Shown: positions 48,160 to 57,579 of the stretch, in pieces
How positions within the stretch are numbered: position 1 is the stretch's first letter
Layout: every line of letters begins with the position of its first letter
From: G051903925 sp051903925
GTDB lineage: Bacteria > Pseudomonadota > Alphaproteobacteria > Zavarziniales > Zavarziniaceae
DNA length: 64,000 nucleotides
Reading direction: 5' to 3'
Assembly: GCF_051903925.1 (NCBI RefSeq)
Contig: NZ_CP173678.1
Coordinates: 2,170,001 to 2,234,000, forward strand
The notes under the pieces: model-generated
The model's database searches: none
Seen by the model: only the letters and a program-made list of their open reading frames with translations
What the model was told of the DNA's origin: nothing
Position numbers and translations under genes: made by a program

Positions 48160-51011
48160 TCCGCGGCCTCGATCCTGGGGGGTTCGATGGTCTGGGCGGC
48201 GACCCTCTGGCGGTGGTCGCGTTGCCAGGCGGTCGGGCCGTTCGACAGGCGGACCTGCACGGCCGTCACCTTGTATTCCGGGCAGTTGGTCGCCCAGTCG
48301 GAATGCTCGGTCGTGACCACGTTGGCGCCCGACTCGGCATGGTGAAAGGTCGTGTAGACGACGCCCGGCTGCATCCGGTCGCTGATGCGGGCCCGCAGCG
48401 CCGTCTCGCCCGAACGGCTGGCCAGTGCGATCCAGTCGCCATCCTTGATGCCGCGCGATTCCGCGTCAAAGGGATGGATGTCCAGCACGTCTTCCGGGTG
48501 CCAGGCGACATTCGCGGTGCGCCGCGTCTGCTGCCCCACATTGTAGTGGGCCAGGATCCGGCCGGTCGTCAGGATCAGGGGGAAGCGCTGGGTCGTGCGC
48601 TCGTCCGTGGCCACGAAACGGGTCACCATGAACAGGCCGCGGCCGCGCACGAAGCCGTCGACATGCATGATCGGCGTGCCCATCGGTGCGGCCTCGTTGC
48701 AGGGCCACTGGATGGAACCCTGGCGCTCCAGCCGGTCATAGGACACGCCGGCAAAGCTGGGGGTCAGGGCCGCGATCTCGTCCATGATCTGGCTGGGGTG
48801 GTCATAGTGCATGGGCACGCCCAGGGCCGCCGCCAGGCCCAGCGTGATCTCCCAGTCGGCCAGGCCGGCCAGCGGCCGCATCGCCCTGCGCACGCGCGAG
48901 ATGCGCCGTTCCGCATTGGTGAACGTGCCGTCCTTTTCCAGGAAGGATGAGCCTGGAAGGAAGACGTGGGCGAACTGGGCCGTCTCGTTCAGGAACAGGT
49001 CCTGCACGATCACGCATTCCATGGCCGACAGGCCGGCGGTGACGTGCTGGGTATTGGGATCGGATTGGGCGATATCCTCGCCCTGGATGTAGATCGCCTT
49101 GAACCGCCCCTCGACCGCGGCGTCCAGCATGTTGGGGATGCGCAGGCCCGGCTCGTTGTCCAGGTGGACGCCCCACAGGGCCTCGAATCCCGCCCGTGCG
49201 GCATCGTCCGAGACATGGCGATAGCCTGAGAATTCGTGCGGGAACGAGCCCATGTCGCACGCACCCTGCACATTGTTCTGGCCGCGCAGCGGGTTCACGC
49301 CGACACCGCGCCGCCCGATGTTCCCGGTCGCCATGGCCAGGTTCGCCATGGCCATGACCATGGTCGTGCCCTGGCTGTGCTCGGTGACACCCAGGCCGTA
49401 GTAGATCGCCCCGTTGCCGCCGGTGGCGTAGAGGCGGGCCGCGGCGCGTACCTCGCCCGCCGGCACGCCGGTCAGCAACTCGGTCGCCTCCGGCGACTGC
49501 TCGGCCTCGGCCACGAAGGCGGTCCAGTCCTCGAAACTGTCGCTGTCGCAGCGCGCCGCCACGAAGTCGCGAGCGACCAGGCCTTCGGTCACGATCACAT
49601 GGGCCAGGGCATTGACCAGGGCCACATTGGTGCCGGGGCGCAGCTGCAGGTGATGGCTGGCGGCGACATGGGGTTGCCGCACCAGGTCGATGCGGCGCGG
49701 GTCGACCACGATCAGCTTCGCCCCTGCGCGCAGCCGCCGCTTCATGCGGGAGGCAAAGACCGGGTGGCCGTCGGTCGGGTTGGCGCCGATGACCAGGATG
49801 ACGTCGGCCTGGTCGACGCTGTCGAAGTCCTGTGTCCCGGCCGAGGTGCCGAAGGTCGCCTTCAGCCCGTAGCCGGTCGGGGAGTGGCAGACGCGCGCAC
49901 AGGTATCGACATTGTTGTTGCCGAAGCCCGCGCGGATCAGCTTCTGCACCAAAAAGGTTTCCTCGTTGGTGCAGCGGGACGAGGTGATGCCGCCGACCGC
50001 CCCGCGGCCGTATTGCGCCTGGATCCGGCGGATCTCCGACGCGGCATGGGCGAAGGCCTGGTCCCACGTCACCTCGCGCCAGGGCTCGTGGATGCTGGCG
50101 CGGATCATGGGGGAGGTGATGCGGTCGCGGTGTGCCGCATAGCCCCAGGCGAAGCGGCCCTTGACGCAGGAATGGCCGTGGTTCGCCTGGCCGTCCTTCC
50201 ACGGCACCATGCGAACGACCTCCTCGCCCTTCATCTCGGCCTTGAAGGAGCAGCCGACGCCGCAATAGGCGCAGGTCGTCACCACGCTGTGCTCGGGCTG
50301 GCCCGCCTCGATCACGCTCTTCTCGGTCAGCGTGGCCGTGGGGCAGGCGGCCACGCACGCCCCGCAACTGACGCAATCGCTGGCCAGGAAGCCGGCATCC
50401 GCCCCCGCCTGCACGGCAGACGCCAGGCCGCGACCGCCGATGGTCAGCGCGAACGTGCCCTGCACCTCCTCGCACGCGCGCACGCAGCGGGAGCAGACGA
50501 TGCACTTCGACCCGTCGAAGGTGAAATAGGGGTTCGACTCGTCCTTGCGCGCCGTCGCATGGCCGGCCCCGTCATGGCCATAGCGCACCTGGCGCAGACC
50601 CACGGCGCCGGCCATGTCCTGCAACTCGCAATCGCCATTGGCGGCACAGGTCAGGCAGTCCAGCGGATGGTCGGAGATGTAGAGTTCCATGACGTTGCGG
50701 CGCAGCCTCGCCAGCCGCGGCGTCTGGGTGCGCACCTTCATGCCCGGCTCGACCGGCAGGGTGCAGGACGCGGGCGTGCCGCGCCGACCCTCCACCTCCA
50801 CCAGGCAGAGCCGGCACGACCCGAAGGGTTCGAGCGTGTCGGTCGCGCACAGTTTGGGAACCTTGACCCCCAGATCGGCCGCCGCACGCATGACGGAGGT
50901 GCCGGCGGGGACGGTCACGGCAAAGCCGTCGATTTCCAGCGTGACGGGCGCCCCGTCGCGGGCTGGCGTGCCGAAATCCGGTTCTTTCAGCAGGGTCATC
51001 GGGGGCGTCAT
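48156..51011 (-). CDS. fdsA: NAD-dependent formate dehydrogenase alpha subunit
   Basis: 951 residues. Iron-sulfur sites in order: a 2Fe-2S ferredoxin domain (Cys55, 66, 69, 83), a His-Cys3 4Fe-4S site (from His115), two ferredoxin clusters (CIVCSRCVRAC and CVSCGACVAACP) and another 4Fe-4S (CAYCGVGC). The bis-MGD catalytic part carries the molybdenum ligand Cys375 next to His376 in CARVCHSP. It oxidises formate to CO2. AGGAG 6 nt before ATG 51011 sets the start, 9 nt after fdsB. Confidence 0.95.
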   Translation of the reverse strand: MTPPMTLLKEPDFGTPARDGAPVTLEIDGFAVTVPAGTSVMRAAADLGVKVPKLCATDTLEPFGSCRLCLVEVEGRRGTPASCTLPVEPGMKVRTQTPRLARLRRNVMELYISDHPLDCLTCAANGDCELQDMAGAVGLRQVRYGHDGAGHATARKDESNPYFTFDGSKCIVCSRCVRACEEVQGTFALTIGGRGLASAVQAGADAGFLASDCVSCGACVAACPTATLTEKSVIEAGQPEHSVVTTCAYCGVGCSFKAEMKGEEVVRMVPWKDGQANHGHSCVKGRFAWGYAAHRDRITSPMIRASIHEPWREVTWDQAFAHAASEIRRIQAQYGRGAVGGITSSRCTNEETFLVQKLIRAGFGNNNVDTCARVCHSPTGYGLKATFGTSAGTQDFDSVDQADVILVIGANPTDGHPVFASRMKRRLRAGAKLIVVDPRRIDLVRQPHVAASHHLQLRPGTNVALVNALAHVIVTEGLVARDFVAARCDSDSFEDWTAFVAEAEQSPEATELLTGVPAGEVRAAARLYATGGNGAIYYGLGVTEHSQGTTMVMAMANLAMATGNIGRRGVGVNPLRGQNNVQGACDMGSFPHEFSGYRHVSDDAARAGFEALWGVHLDNEPGLRIPNMLDAAVEGRFKAIYIQGEDIAQSDPNTQHVTAGLSAMECVIVQDLFLNETAQFAHVFLPGSSFLEKDGTFTNAERRISRVRRAMRPLAGLADWEITLGLAAALGVPMHYDHPSQIMDEIAALTPSFAGVSYDRLERQGSIQWPCNEAAPMGTPIMHVDGFVRGRGLFMVTRFVATDERTTQRFPLILTTGRILAHYNVGQQTRRTANVAWHPEDVLDIHPFDAESRGIKDGDWIALASRSGETALRARISDRMQPGVVYTTFHHAESGANVVTTEHSDWATNCPEYKVTAVQVRLSNGPTAWQRDHRQRVAAQTIEPPRIEAAE

Positions 51012-51020
51012 GGCGCGCTC

Positions 51021-52547
51021 CTACTCGGCTGCCACACGGGCGGGCCTGCCGAAATCGTCCGGGAAATGGCGCAACGCACTTTCGACCGGCAGCGGCGTCA
51101 GGCCGCCCAGCGCACAGAGCGAGCCGTCGCGCATCGTCTCCAGCAGGTCGTGCAGCAGGTCCAGGTTGCCGGCCATGTTCTGCCCGCTCCTGATGCGGTC
51201 GAGGACCTCCACCCCGCGGGTCGAGCCGATGCGGCAGGGCGTGCACTTGCCGCAGCTCTCGGCCGCACAGAAGGCAAAGGCGAAACGCGCCTGGGCGCCC
51301 ATGTCGACGCGGTCGTCAAAGGCGACGATGCCGCCATGGCCCAGCATGCCGCCCGCTGCCGCCATCGCCTCGTAGTCGAGCGGCACATCGAGCAGGCTTT
51401 CGGGGAAATAGGCCCCCAGCGGCCCGCCGACCTGGACCGCGCGGAGCGGCCGCCCGCTGGCCGTGCCGCCGCCAAAGTCCTCCACCAGTTGGCGGATGGT
51501 CAGGCCAAAGGCCACCTCGACCAGGCCGCAGTGCTTCAGGTTGCCGGCCAGCTGGAACGGTTGCGTGCCCCGCGACCGGGCCAAGCCCAGGGCGGCATAG
51601 TGTTCCGGCCCCTTGTCAAGGATCAGGGGGATCGCCGCCAGCGACAGGACGTTGTTGACGATGGTGGGCTTGCCGAACAGGCCCCGGATGGCGGGCAAGG
51701 GCGGCTTTGGCCGGATCACGCCGCGGCGCCCCTCCAGGCTTTCCAGCAGCGCCGTCTCCTCCCCGCAGATATAGGCGCCGGCGCCCAGCCGAGCCTCCAG
51801 CCGGAAGGGCCGGCCGCTGCCGGCGACGTCGTCGCCCAGGAAGCCCGCGGCCTCGGCCAGGCGGATCGCCGCGCTGAAGGTGGCGAAGGCGTCCGGGTAT
51901 TCGGAGCGGATGTAGACGTAGCCTTGGGCAGCGCCGACGGCGAGGCCGGCAATCGCCATCCCTTCGACCAACAGGAAGGGGTCGCCCTCCAGCAGCATCC
52001 GGTCGGCAAAGGTGCCGCTGTCGCCCTCGTCCGCGTTGCAGACGACATAGCGGCGATCGGCTGGTGCAGCGGCGACCGTGCGCCACTTGAGGCCGGTCGG
52101 GAAACCCGCACCACCCCGCCCGCGCAGGCCAGAGGCGACGACCGCCTCCACGATGTCGGCGGGGGCCATGCGCGCGGCCTTTTCAAGTCCGCCCCAGCCA
52201 CCGTGCGCGCGATAGTCGTCCAGCGACAGCGGATCAGTCACGCCAACGCGGGCAAAGGTCAGGCGCTGCTGCCGCGCCAGGAAGGGGATCAGGTCAGGCG
52301 GCCCCAGGCACAGGGGGTGGGTGCGGCCCTGCGCCAGGATGGCGGGCACATCCTCGGGCCCAACCGGGCCAAAGGCGATGCGTCCGTCCTCGCCCTCGAT
52401 TTCCAGCAACGGCTCCAGCCAGTACAGGCCGCGGCTGCCATTGCGTACGATCGGTATGTGCGGCGCGTGGGCCGTGACGGCGGCCGCCACATCGTCAGCG
52501 CCCACCGACCGGGCACCGGAATCGCCGGGCACGAAGATCCGCCTCAC
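51021..52547 (-). CDS. fdsB: NAD-dependent formate dehydrogenase beta subunit
   Basis: 508 residues, the flavin subunit related to NuoF. GLRGRGGAGFPTGLKW binds FMN/NAD, and ESCGKCTPCRIGSTRG holds a 4Fe-4S cluster; an N-terminal thioredoxin-like domain is typical of FdsB. It passes electrons to NAD+. The start is a GTG that overlaps the fdsG stop (GTGA); the frame is open further upstream but within fdsG. Confidence 0.94.
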   Translation of the reverse strand: MRRIFVPGDSGARSVGADDVAAAVTAHAPHIPIVRNGSRGLYWLEPLLEIEGEDGRIAFGPVGPEDVPAILAQGRTHPLCLGPPDLIPFLARQQRLTFARVGVTDPLSLDDYRAHGGWGGLEKAARMAPADIVEAVVASGLRGRGGAGFPTGLKWRTVAAAPADRRYVVCNADEGDSGTFADRMLLEGDPFLLVEGMAIAGLAVGAAQGYVYIRSEYPDAFATFSAAIRLAEAAGFLGDDVAGSGRPFRLEARLGAGAYICGEETALLESLEGRRGVIRPKPPLPAIRGLFGKPTIVNNVLSLAAIPLILDKGPEHYAALGLARSRGTQPFQLAGNLKHCGLVEVAFGLTIRQLVEDFGGGTASGRPLRAVQVGGPLGAYFPESLLDVPLDYEAMAAAGGMLGHGGIVAFDDRVDMGAQARFAFAFCAAESCGKCTPCRIGSTRGVEVLDRIRSGQNMAGNLDLLHDLLETMRDGSLCALGGLTPLPVESALRHFPDDFGRPARVAAE

Positions 52548-53023
52548 GGCACGATCCTCGCCAGGAGCGCGTCCAGCCGCGCCGTCGTCATCCGCCCGCA
52601 CAGGGTCCCGTCCAGGGCGACACTGGGCGCCAGTGCGCAATTGCCGAAGCAGTAGACGGTGCGCAGGGCCACGGCCCCGTCGGCCGAAACCTGGTCGAAG
52701 CCAAGCCCCAGGGATTGCTCCGCTCTATCAGCCAGCGCCTCGCCCCCCATCGCCTGGCACGCCTCGGCCCGGCAGACCTGGAGCAGGTGGGCGCCATCCG
52801 CCTCGTAGCGGAAGTCGCTGTAGAAGGTGACGACGCCATGCACCTCGGCCGCGGAGATGTTCAGCGCCTCCGCGATCTGGGGCACCAGCGCGCGCGGGAT
52901 ACGCCCGAAGGCATGCTGCACGTCATGCAGGACCGGCAGCAGGGGTCCTTCACGCGCAGCATGACGGGCGAGGATCGCGTCAAGGCGATCCCGTTCCCCC
53001 GTTCCGTCCTGGTCCCGCACCAT
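52544..53023 (-). CDS. fdsG: NAD-dependent formate dehydrogenase gamma subunit
   Basis: 159 residues, NuoE-like, with a thioredoxin-fold 2Fe-2S site: CRAEACQAMGG and CFGNCALAPS provide the four cysteines. GGAG 6 nt before ATG 53023 is a good ribosome binding site. First gene of the fdsG-fdsB-fdsA-fdsD operon; a large inverted repeat lies 69 nt upstream. Confidence 0.94.
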   Translation of the reverse strand: MVRDQDGTGERDRLDAILARHAAREGPLLPVLHDVQHAFGRIPRALVPQIAEALNISAAEVHGVVTFYSDFRYEADGAHLLQVCRAEACQAMGGEALADRAEQSLGLGFDQVSADGAVALRTVYCFGNCALAPSVALDGTLCGRMTTARLDALLARIVP

Positions 53024-53091
53024 GCCGCGCTCCGCTGCCCTCCAGCTGTGCAGCGTGTACCCACACGGTACGTGGGGGCAAATCGGATCGC

Positions 53092-53128
53092 ATGATGAGT
53101 TGATAGAGCTAGTCTATCAACTCATCAT
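53092..53128. promoter_or_regulatory. Perfect 16-bp inverted repeat upstream of fdsG
   Basis: ATGATGAGTTGATAGA (53092-53107), a 5-nt spacer, then its exact complement (53113-53128). The core ATAG-N7-CTAT fits a LysR-type regulator site, and the position between the acyl-CoA dehydrogenase stop and fdsG suits an operator for the fds operon. It could instead be a terminator of the upstream gene, but no T run follows on the - strand. Confidence 0.6.
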
Positions 53129-53141
53129 CGCAGGTGCTGGT

Positions 53142-54305
53142 TCAGATCAGGCCCGCCTGGGCGTCGCGGATCATGTTGCGGGCGATGATCACCTGCTGGA
53201 TCTGGCTGGTGCCCTCATAGATGCGGAAGATGCGCACGTCGCGGTAGAAGCGCTCCACGCCATAGTCGGCGACATAGCCGGCACCGCCATGGATCTGGAC
53301 GGCGCGGTCGGCGACCCTGCCCACCATCTCGGTCGCGAACAGCTTGGTGCAACTGGCTTCCGTCGAGATCGTCTCGCCCGCATCGCGCCGGCGCGCGGCG
53401 TCCAGCACCATGCAGCGCGCGGCATAGGCCTCGGCCCGGCTGTCGGCCAGCATGGCCTGGATCAGCTGGAAGTTGGACAGCGCCTCGCCGAACTGCTTGC
53501 GCTCCATCGCATAGCGCAGGGCGTCGCGGATCAGGCGCTCGGCAACGCCGACGCAGACGGCAGAGATGTGCAGGCGGCCGCGGTCCAGCACCTTCATCGC
53601 TGTGCGGAAGCCGACCCCCTCCTTGCCGCCCAGGACGGCGTCGGCGGGCACCCGGCAATCCTCGAAGATAATGTCGTGGATATGGGCGCCCTGCTGGCCC
53701 ATCTTCTTTTCCGGCTTGCCGATGCGCAGGCCGGGCGTGCCCGCCTCGACCAGGAAGGCGGTGATGCCGCCGGCACCCTTCACGTTGGCGTCGCTGCGCG
53801 CCATCACGGTGAAGACGCCGGCGACGCTGGCATTGGTGATGTAGCGCTTGGTCCCGTTCAGGACCCACTCATTGCCGTCCTTCCGCGCCGTCGTCTTGAC
53901 CGAGGCGGAGTCCGATCCCGCCTCCGGCTCGGTCAGGGCAAAGCTCGATACCAGCTCGCCGGTCGCCAGGCGGGGCAGGTACTTCGCCTTCTGCTCCGGC
54001 GTGCCGTCCATCACGATGCCCTGGCTGCCGATGCCGACATTGGTGCCGAAGGCGGAGCGGAAGGCGGGGGAGGACTGGCAGAACTCGAACAGGACCGAGA
54101 CCTCGTCCTCCAGGCTCAGGCCCAGGCCGCCATATTCCTCCGGGATCGACATGCCATAGAGGCCCAGATCCTTCATGCCGCGCACGATCTCGTCCGGGAC
54201 CTTGTCGTCCTCGGCCATGCGGGCTTCGGCGGGGACCAGTTCGTCGCGCACGAAGCGGCGGATGGTGTTGAGGAACTCGGTGCGGGTCGCGGCGTCCAGG
54301 GCCAT
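53142..54305 (-). CDS. Acyl-CoA dehydrogenase family flavoprotein
   Basis: 387 residues. FALTEPEAGSDSAS and the C-terminal RIYEGTSQIQQ are classic acyl-CoA dehydrogenase signatures; an N-terminal helical domain, beta domain and C-terminal helical domain are all complete. The acyl substrate cannot be read. Two APH-type kinases lie 1.1-3.2 kb away on the same strand, a pairing seen in 4-hydroxyacyl-CoA pathways, where such enzymes eliminate phosphate from a phosphoacyl-CoA. Confidence 0.92.
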   Translation of the reverse strand: MALDAATRTEFLNTIRRFVRDELVPAEARMAEDDKVPDEIVRGMKDLGLYGMSIPEEYGGLGLSLEDEVSVLFEFCQSSPAFRSAFGTNVGIGSQGIVMDGTPEQKAKYLPRLATGELVSSFALTEPEAGSDSASVKTTARKDGNEWVLNGTKRYITNASVAGVFTVMARSDANVKGAGGITAFLVEAGTPGLRIGKPEKKMGQQGAHIHDIIFEDCRVPADAVLGGKEGVGFRTAMKVLDRGRLHISAVCVGVAERLIRDALRYAMERKQFGEALSNFQLIQAMLADSRAEAYAARCMVLDAARRRDAGETISTEASCTKLFATEMVGRVADRAVQIHGGAGYVADYGVERFYRDVRIFRIYEGTSQIQQVIIARNMIRDAQAGLI

Positions 54306-54505
54306 GGTCAGCTCGTTCTGTTTCTGTGTCGGGCCGTTTCTCGCGCGGGATCGTGCCCGCATCAAGTCCGCGCGTCGATCCTCGCAAGCGTGCCGGGCCA
54401 AGCCAGGAGCAGGCGGTCGGCGATCACGAGTGAACGATGCGCCCGGTTCTGTCGTAATCATAGGTGGCAGCCCCGAAGGGCTATGCCGGATCGGAAGGAT
54501 TTTGG

Positions 54506-55363
54506 ATGCGCAGCGTTGTGGTCACGGGCGTCTCCACGGGCATCGGCTGGGCGACGGCCCGCGTGCTGATGGGCAATGGCTTCCGGGTCTTTGGCAGCGT
54601 CCGCAAGCCAGCCGACGCCGAGCGCCTGGCGTCGGAGTTTCCCGAGCGTTTCGTGCCGCTGGTCTTCGACGTGACGGACGAGGCGGCGGTCAAGGCCGCG
54701 GCCGAGCAGGTGCGCGCTGCCCTGGGCGGCGAGACCTTGGCGGGCCTGGTCAACAATGCGGGAATCGCGGTCGCCGGCCCCATGCTGATGCTGCCCGTGG
54801 CCGAGTTCCGGCACCAGCTGGAGGTCAACCTGACCGGCGTGATGATCGCTACCCAGGCCTTCGGGCCGCTTCTGGGGGCCGACCTGGCGCTGAAGGGTCC
54901 GGCCGGGCGCATCGTCAACATGTCATCGGTGGGCGGCCGCAACGGCACGCCGTTCCTGGCGCCCTACAACACCACGAAGTTCGGCCTGGAGGGCCTGTCT
55001 GAGGCGCTCCGGCGGGAGCTGCTGCTGTTCGGCATCGACGTCGTCATCGTCGCGCCGGGGGCGGTGGCGACGCCGATCTGGGCCAAGGCCGAGGCGGTGG
55101 ACGTCAGCGCCTATATGGACACCCCCTATGGCCCCGGTCTGGAGAAGGTGCGGCGCTTCATGATCGACGATGGGCCCAACGGCCTGCCGCCGGAGCGGAT
55201 CGGCGAGACGGTGCTGAAGGCGCTGACCGCGCGGCGGCCCCGCGTGCGCTATACCGTGGCGCCCCAGCCGGTCCAGACCTTCCTGTTCCGGGTCCTGCCG
55301 CGCCGCTGGGTCGATTTCGGGATGGGCCGCGCCCTGAAGCTGCTGCCCCGCATCCGCCCCTGA
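54506..55363 (+). CDS. Short-chain dehydrogenase
   Basis: 285 residues. TGVSTGIG (7-14), NNAG, MSSVGG, and YNTTKFGLEG with catalytic Tyr and Lys. The C-terminal extension YTVAPQPVQTFLFRVLPRRW is of the retinol-dehydrogenase/YbbO-like kind with a membrane-associating look. AAGGA before ATG 54506 sets the start. It lies between the acyl-CoA dehydrogenase and the kinases but on the other strand. Confidence 0.88.
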   Translation: MRSVVVTGVSTGIGWATARVLMGNGFRVFGSVRKPADAERLASEFPERFVPLVFDVTDEAAVKAAAEQVRAALGGETLAGLVNNAGIAVAGPMLMLPVAEFRHQLEVNLTGVMIATQAFGPLLGADLALKGPAGRIVNMSSVGGRNGTPFLAPYNTTKFGLEGLSEALRRELLLFGIDVVIVAPGAVATPIWAKAEAVDVSAYMDTPYGPGLEKVRRFMIDDGPNGLPPERIGETVLKALTARRPRVRYTVAPQPVQTFLFRVLPRRWVDFGMGRALKLLPRIRP

Positions 55364-55365
55364 AA

Positions 55366-55392
55366 CCCTCCCCCACCGGAAGTGGGGAAGGG
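55366..55392. terminator. Hairpin at SDR/kinase convergent junction
   Basis: CCCTCCCCCAC and GTGGGGAAGGG form an imperfect stem just after the SDR stop. No clear T run. A weak bidirectional terminator is possible. Confidence 0.4.
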
Positions 55393-55415
55393 GGTGGTGT
55401 CAGGCGCGGCTGCCC

Positions 55416-56474
55416 TCAGGCGCGCTTCTCGACGAAGGACCAGCCCGCTTCCGCCAGGTTGCGGCAGCCGGTGGCGTAGGTGATCGCCGTGTCGGACGAG
55501 GCATTGCCGTCCAGGCCGCGCTTGTAGACGCCTTGCGTGATCGAGGCGAGGCGGAAGAACGAGAAGGCGAGGTAGAAGTCCCAGTCCTTGATCCCGTCGC
55601 GACCCGTGCGCCGGCAATAGGCCTCGACATATTCCTTCTCGCCAGGGATGCCGGAGCCGGGCTCGATATCGGTCAGGCTGCCCATCCGCTCGTGCCGGCG
55701 ATGGTAGAGCATGCAGTTATAGCTAAGATCAGCCAGCGGGTGCCCGATCGTCGCCAGTTCCCAGTCCAGCAGCGCGATCATCCGCGGCTCGGTCGGATGA
55801 TAGATCGAGTTCTCCAGCCGGTAGTCGCCATGGGCGATGGCGACGGAGTTGTCCTCCGGGATGTTCTTGGGCAGCCAGGCGATGAGGTTGTCCATCGCCT
55901 CGATATCGTCGGTCTTGACCGGCTCGTACTGCTTGATCCAGCGCGCGATCTGGCGTTCGAAATAGTTGCCGGGCCGGCCGAAATCGCCCAGGCCCACCGC
56001 TTCGTAATCAACCTTGTGCAGCTCGGCCATGACGCGGTTCATGTCGTCATAGATGGCGGCGCGGTCGGCGGGGGACACGCCCGGCAGCTGGGGATCGCGG
56101 AAGATGCGCCCCTCGACATGGCCCATGATGTAGAAGGCGGTGCCCACCACCTCGTCGTCCATGCACAGGGCATAGGCGGGCGCCACGGGCACGGCTGTGC
56201 CGTTCAGCGCCTTGATCGCCTTGAACTCGCGGTCGACCTGATGCGCGCTCGCCAGCAGCTTGCCAGGCGGCTTCTTGCGCATGACATAGCGGCCGCTGGG
56301 GCTTTCCAGGAAGAAGGTGGGGTTGGACTGCCCGCCCACGAACTGGCGCACGACCAGCGGTGCCTTGAAGCCGTCCACGTTCTGGAGGCACCAGGATTCC
56401 AGCTTCTTAACGTCGAACGTGTGCGCGGCGCGGATCTCCGTCGTCTCGACGGCTGAGGGATCCGCGGCGCTCAC
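55416..56474 (-). CDS. APH-type phosphotransferase, copy 2
   Basis: 352 residues of the aminoglycoside-phosphotransferase-like family (ACAD10/11 N-terminal and LvaA-like). VGGQSNPTFFLES at the start, the Brenner-type IAHGDYRLEN catalytic loop and ALLDWELATIGHPLADL metal motif are complete. It starts at a GTG overlapping the stop of its paralogue upstream (GTGA), so the pair is translated together. Likely substrate: a hydroxyacyl-CoA, inferred from family and neighbours. Confidence 0.9.
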   Translation of the reverse strand: MSAADPSAVETTEIRAAHTFDVKKLESWCLQNVDGFKAPLVVRQFVGGQSNPTFFLESPSGRYVMRKKPPGKLLASAHQVDREFKAIKALNGTAVPVAPAYALCMDDEVVGTAFYIMGHVEGRIFRDPQLPGVSPADRAAIYDDMNRVMAELHKVDYEAVGLGDFGRPGNYFERQIARWIKQYEPVKTDDIEAMDNLIAWLPKNIPEDNSVAIAHGDYRLENSIYHPTEPRMIALLDWELATIGHPLADLSYNCMLYHRRHERMGSLTDIEPGSGIPGEKEYVEAYCRRTGRDGIKDWDFYLAFSFFRLASITQGVYKRGLDGNASSDTAITYATGCRNLAEAGWSFVEKRA

Positions 56475-57547
56475 TTCGCACCTGCCCGCTGGGCGAAGGC
56501 CCAGGCGCGTTGGGCCATCGGGCGCACGTTCTCGGCATTCTGCGCTGCATGAGCGCTCGCCGCCGTGCCGTCGCGAACCCGGCCGACGATCCCCTGCATG
56601 ATGCCGGCCAGCCGGAACAGGTTGTAGGCGAGATAGAAGTCCCAGTTCTCGATGGACGTGCGGCCGGTCCGTCGGCAATAGGCGGCGGAGTATTCCTCGG
56701 CCGTCGGGATGCCCAGCGCCTTCAGGTCCAGGCCCATCAGGCCGTTGAACAGGTCGGGCGGCTGGTGCCAGGTCATCATGTGATAGGTGAAGTCGGCCAG
56801 CGGATGGCCCAGCGTGCACAATTCCCAGTCCAGCACGGCGACGACGCGCGGCTCGGTCGGGTGGAAGATCATGTTGTCCAGGCGATAGTCGCCGTGGACG
56901 ATCGAGGTCTCGTCGCCGGGCGGGATGTTCTCCGGCAGCCACTCGATCAGCTTGTCCATCTCGGGGATCGTCTCGGTCTCGGAGACCTTGTACGTCTTGC
57001 CCCAGCGGCTGATCTGCCGGGCGAAATAGTTACCGGGCTTGCCGAAGTCGCCCAGGCCCACGGCTTCGTAGTCGACCATGTGCAGCTTGGCGATGACGTC
57101 GTTCATGGCGTCGAAGATGGCGCCCCGCTCGGCCGGGCCGTAGCCGGGCAGTGTCGGCTCCCACAGGACGCGGCCGTCGACGCAGTCCATGATGTAGAAC
57201 CAGGTGCCCACCACGCTCTCGTCCTGGCACAGGGCATAGGTGCGCGGCACCGGCACGTCGGTCTTGCCCAGGGCCGAGATCACCTTGTACTCGCGGTCGA
57301 CCGCATGGGCGGAGGGGAGCAGGTTGCCGGGCGGCTTGCGCCGCATCACATAGCGCTTGCCGCCGGCGGTCAGGCGATAGGTCGGGTTGGACTGCCCGCC
57401 CTTGAACTGCTCGACCTCCAGCGGGCCCTTGAAGCCCTCGACGTGCTCCGCCATCCAGGCTTCCAGCTTCTTCACGTCGAAGCGGTGGCTCTCGCGCACG
57501 CCTTCGGTGCCGCTGAAGATTTCCTGCCGCGATTGCGTCGTGCTCAT
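56471..57547 (-). CDS. APH-type phosphotransferase, copy 1
   Basis: 358 residues, a tandem paralogue of the next gene with the same motifs: FKGGQSNPTYRL, IVHGDYRLDNMIFHPTEPR and AVLDWELCTLGHPLADF. GGGAGGAG precedes the ATG by 6 nt. Two such kinases in tandem suggests either a heteromer or two chain-length preferences. purD lies 32 nt upstream on the same strand, so one transcript could cover all three. Confidence 0.9.
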   Translation of the reverse strand: MSTTQSRQEIFSGTEGVRESHRFDVKKLEAWMAEHVEGFKGPLEVEQFKGGQSNPTYRLTAGGKRYVMRRKPPGNLLPSAHAVDREYKVISALGKTDVPVPRTYALCQDESVVGTWFYIMDCVDGRVLWEPTLPGYGPAERGAIFDAMNDVIAKLHMVDYEAVGLGDFGKPGNYFARQISRWGKTYKVSETETIPEMDKLIEWLPENIPPGDETSIVHGDYRLDNMIFHPTEPRVVAVLDWELCTLGHPLADFTYHMMTWHQPPDLFNGLMGLDLKALGIPTAEEYSAAYCRRTGRTSIENWDFYLAYNLFRLAGIMQGIVGRVRDGTAASAHAAQNAENVRPMAQRAWAFAQRAGAK

Positions 57548-57579
57548 TGGCACTCCTCCCTTATGTGCTTGAGCGGTGC

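Noticed and set aside
49236..52655. A 1139-codon + strand frame opposite fdsA and fdsB
   Set aside because: The - strand encodes unmistakable formate dehydrogenase subunits; the + frame has no motif.
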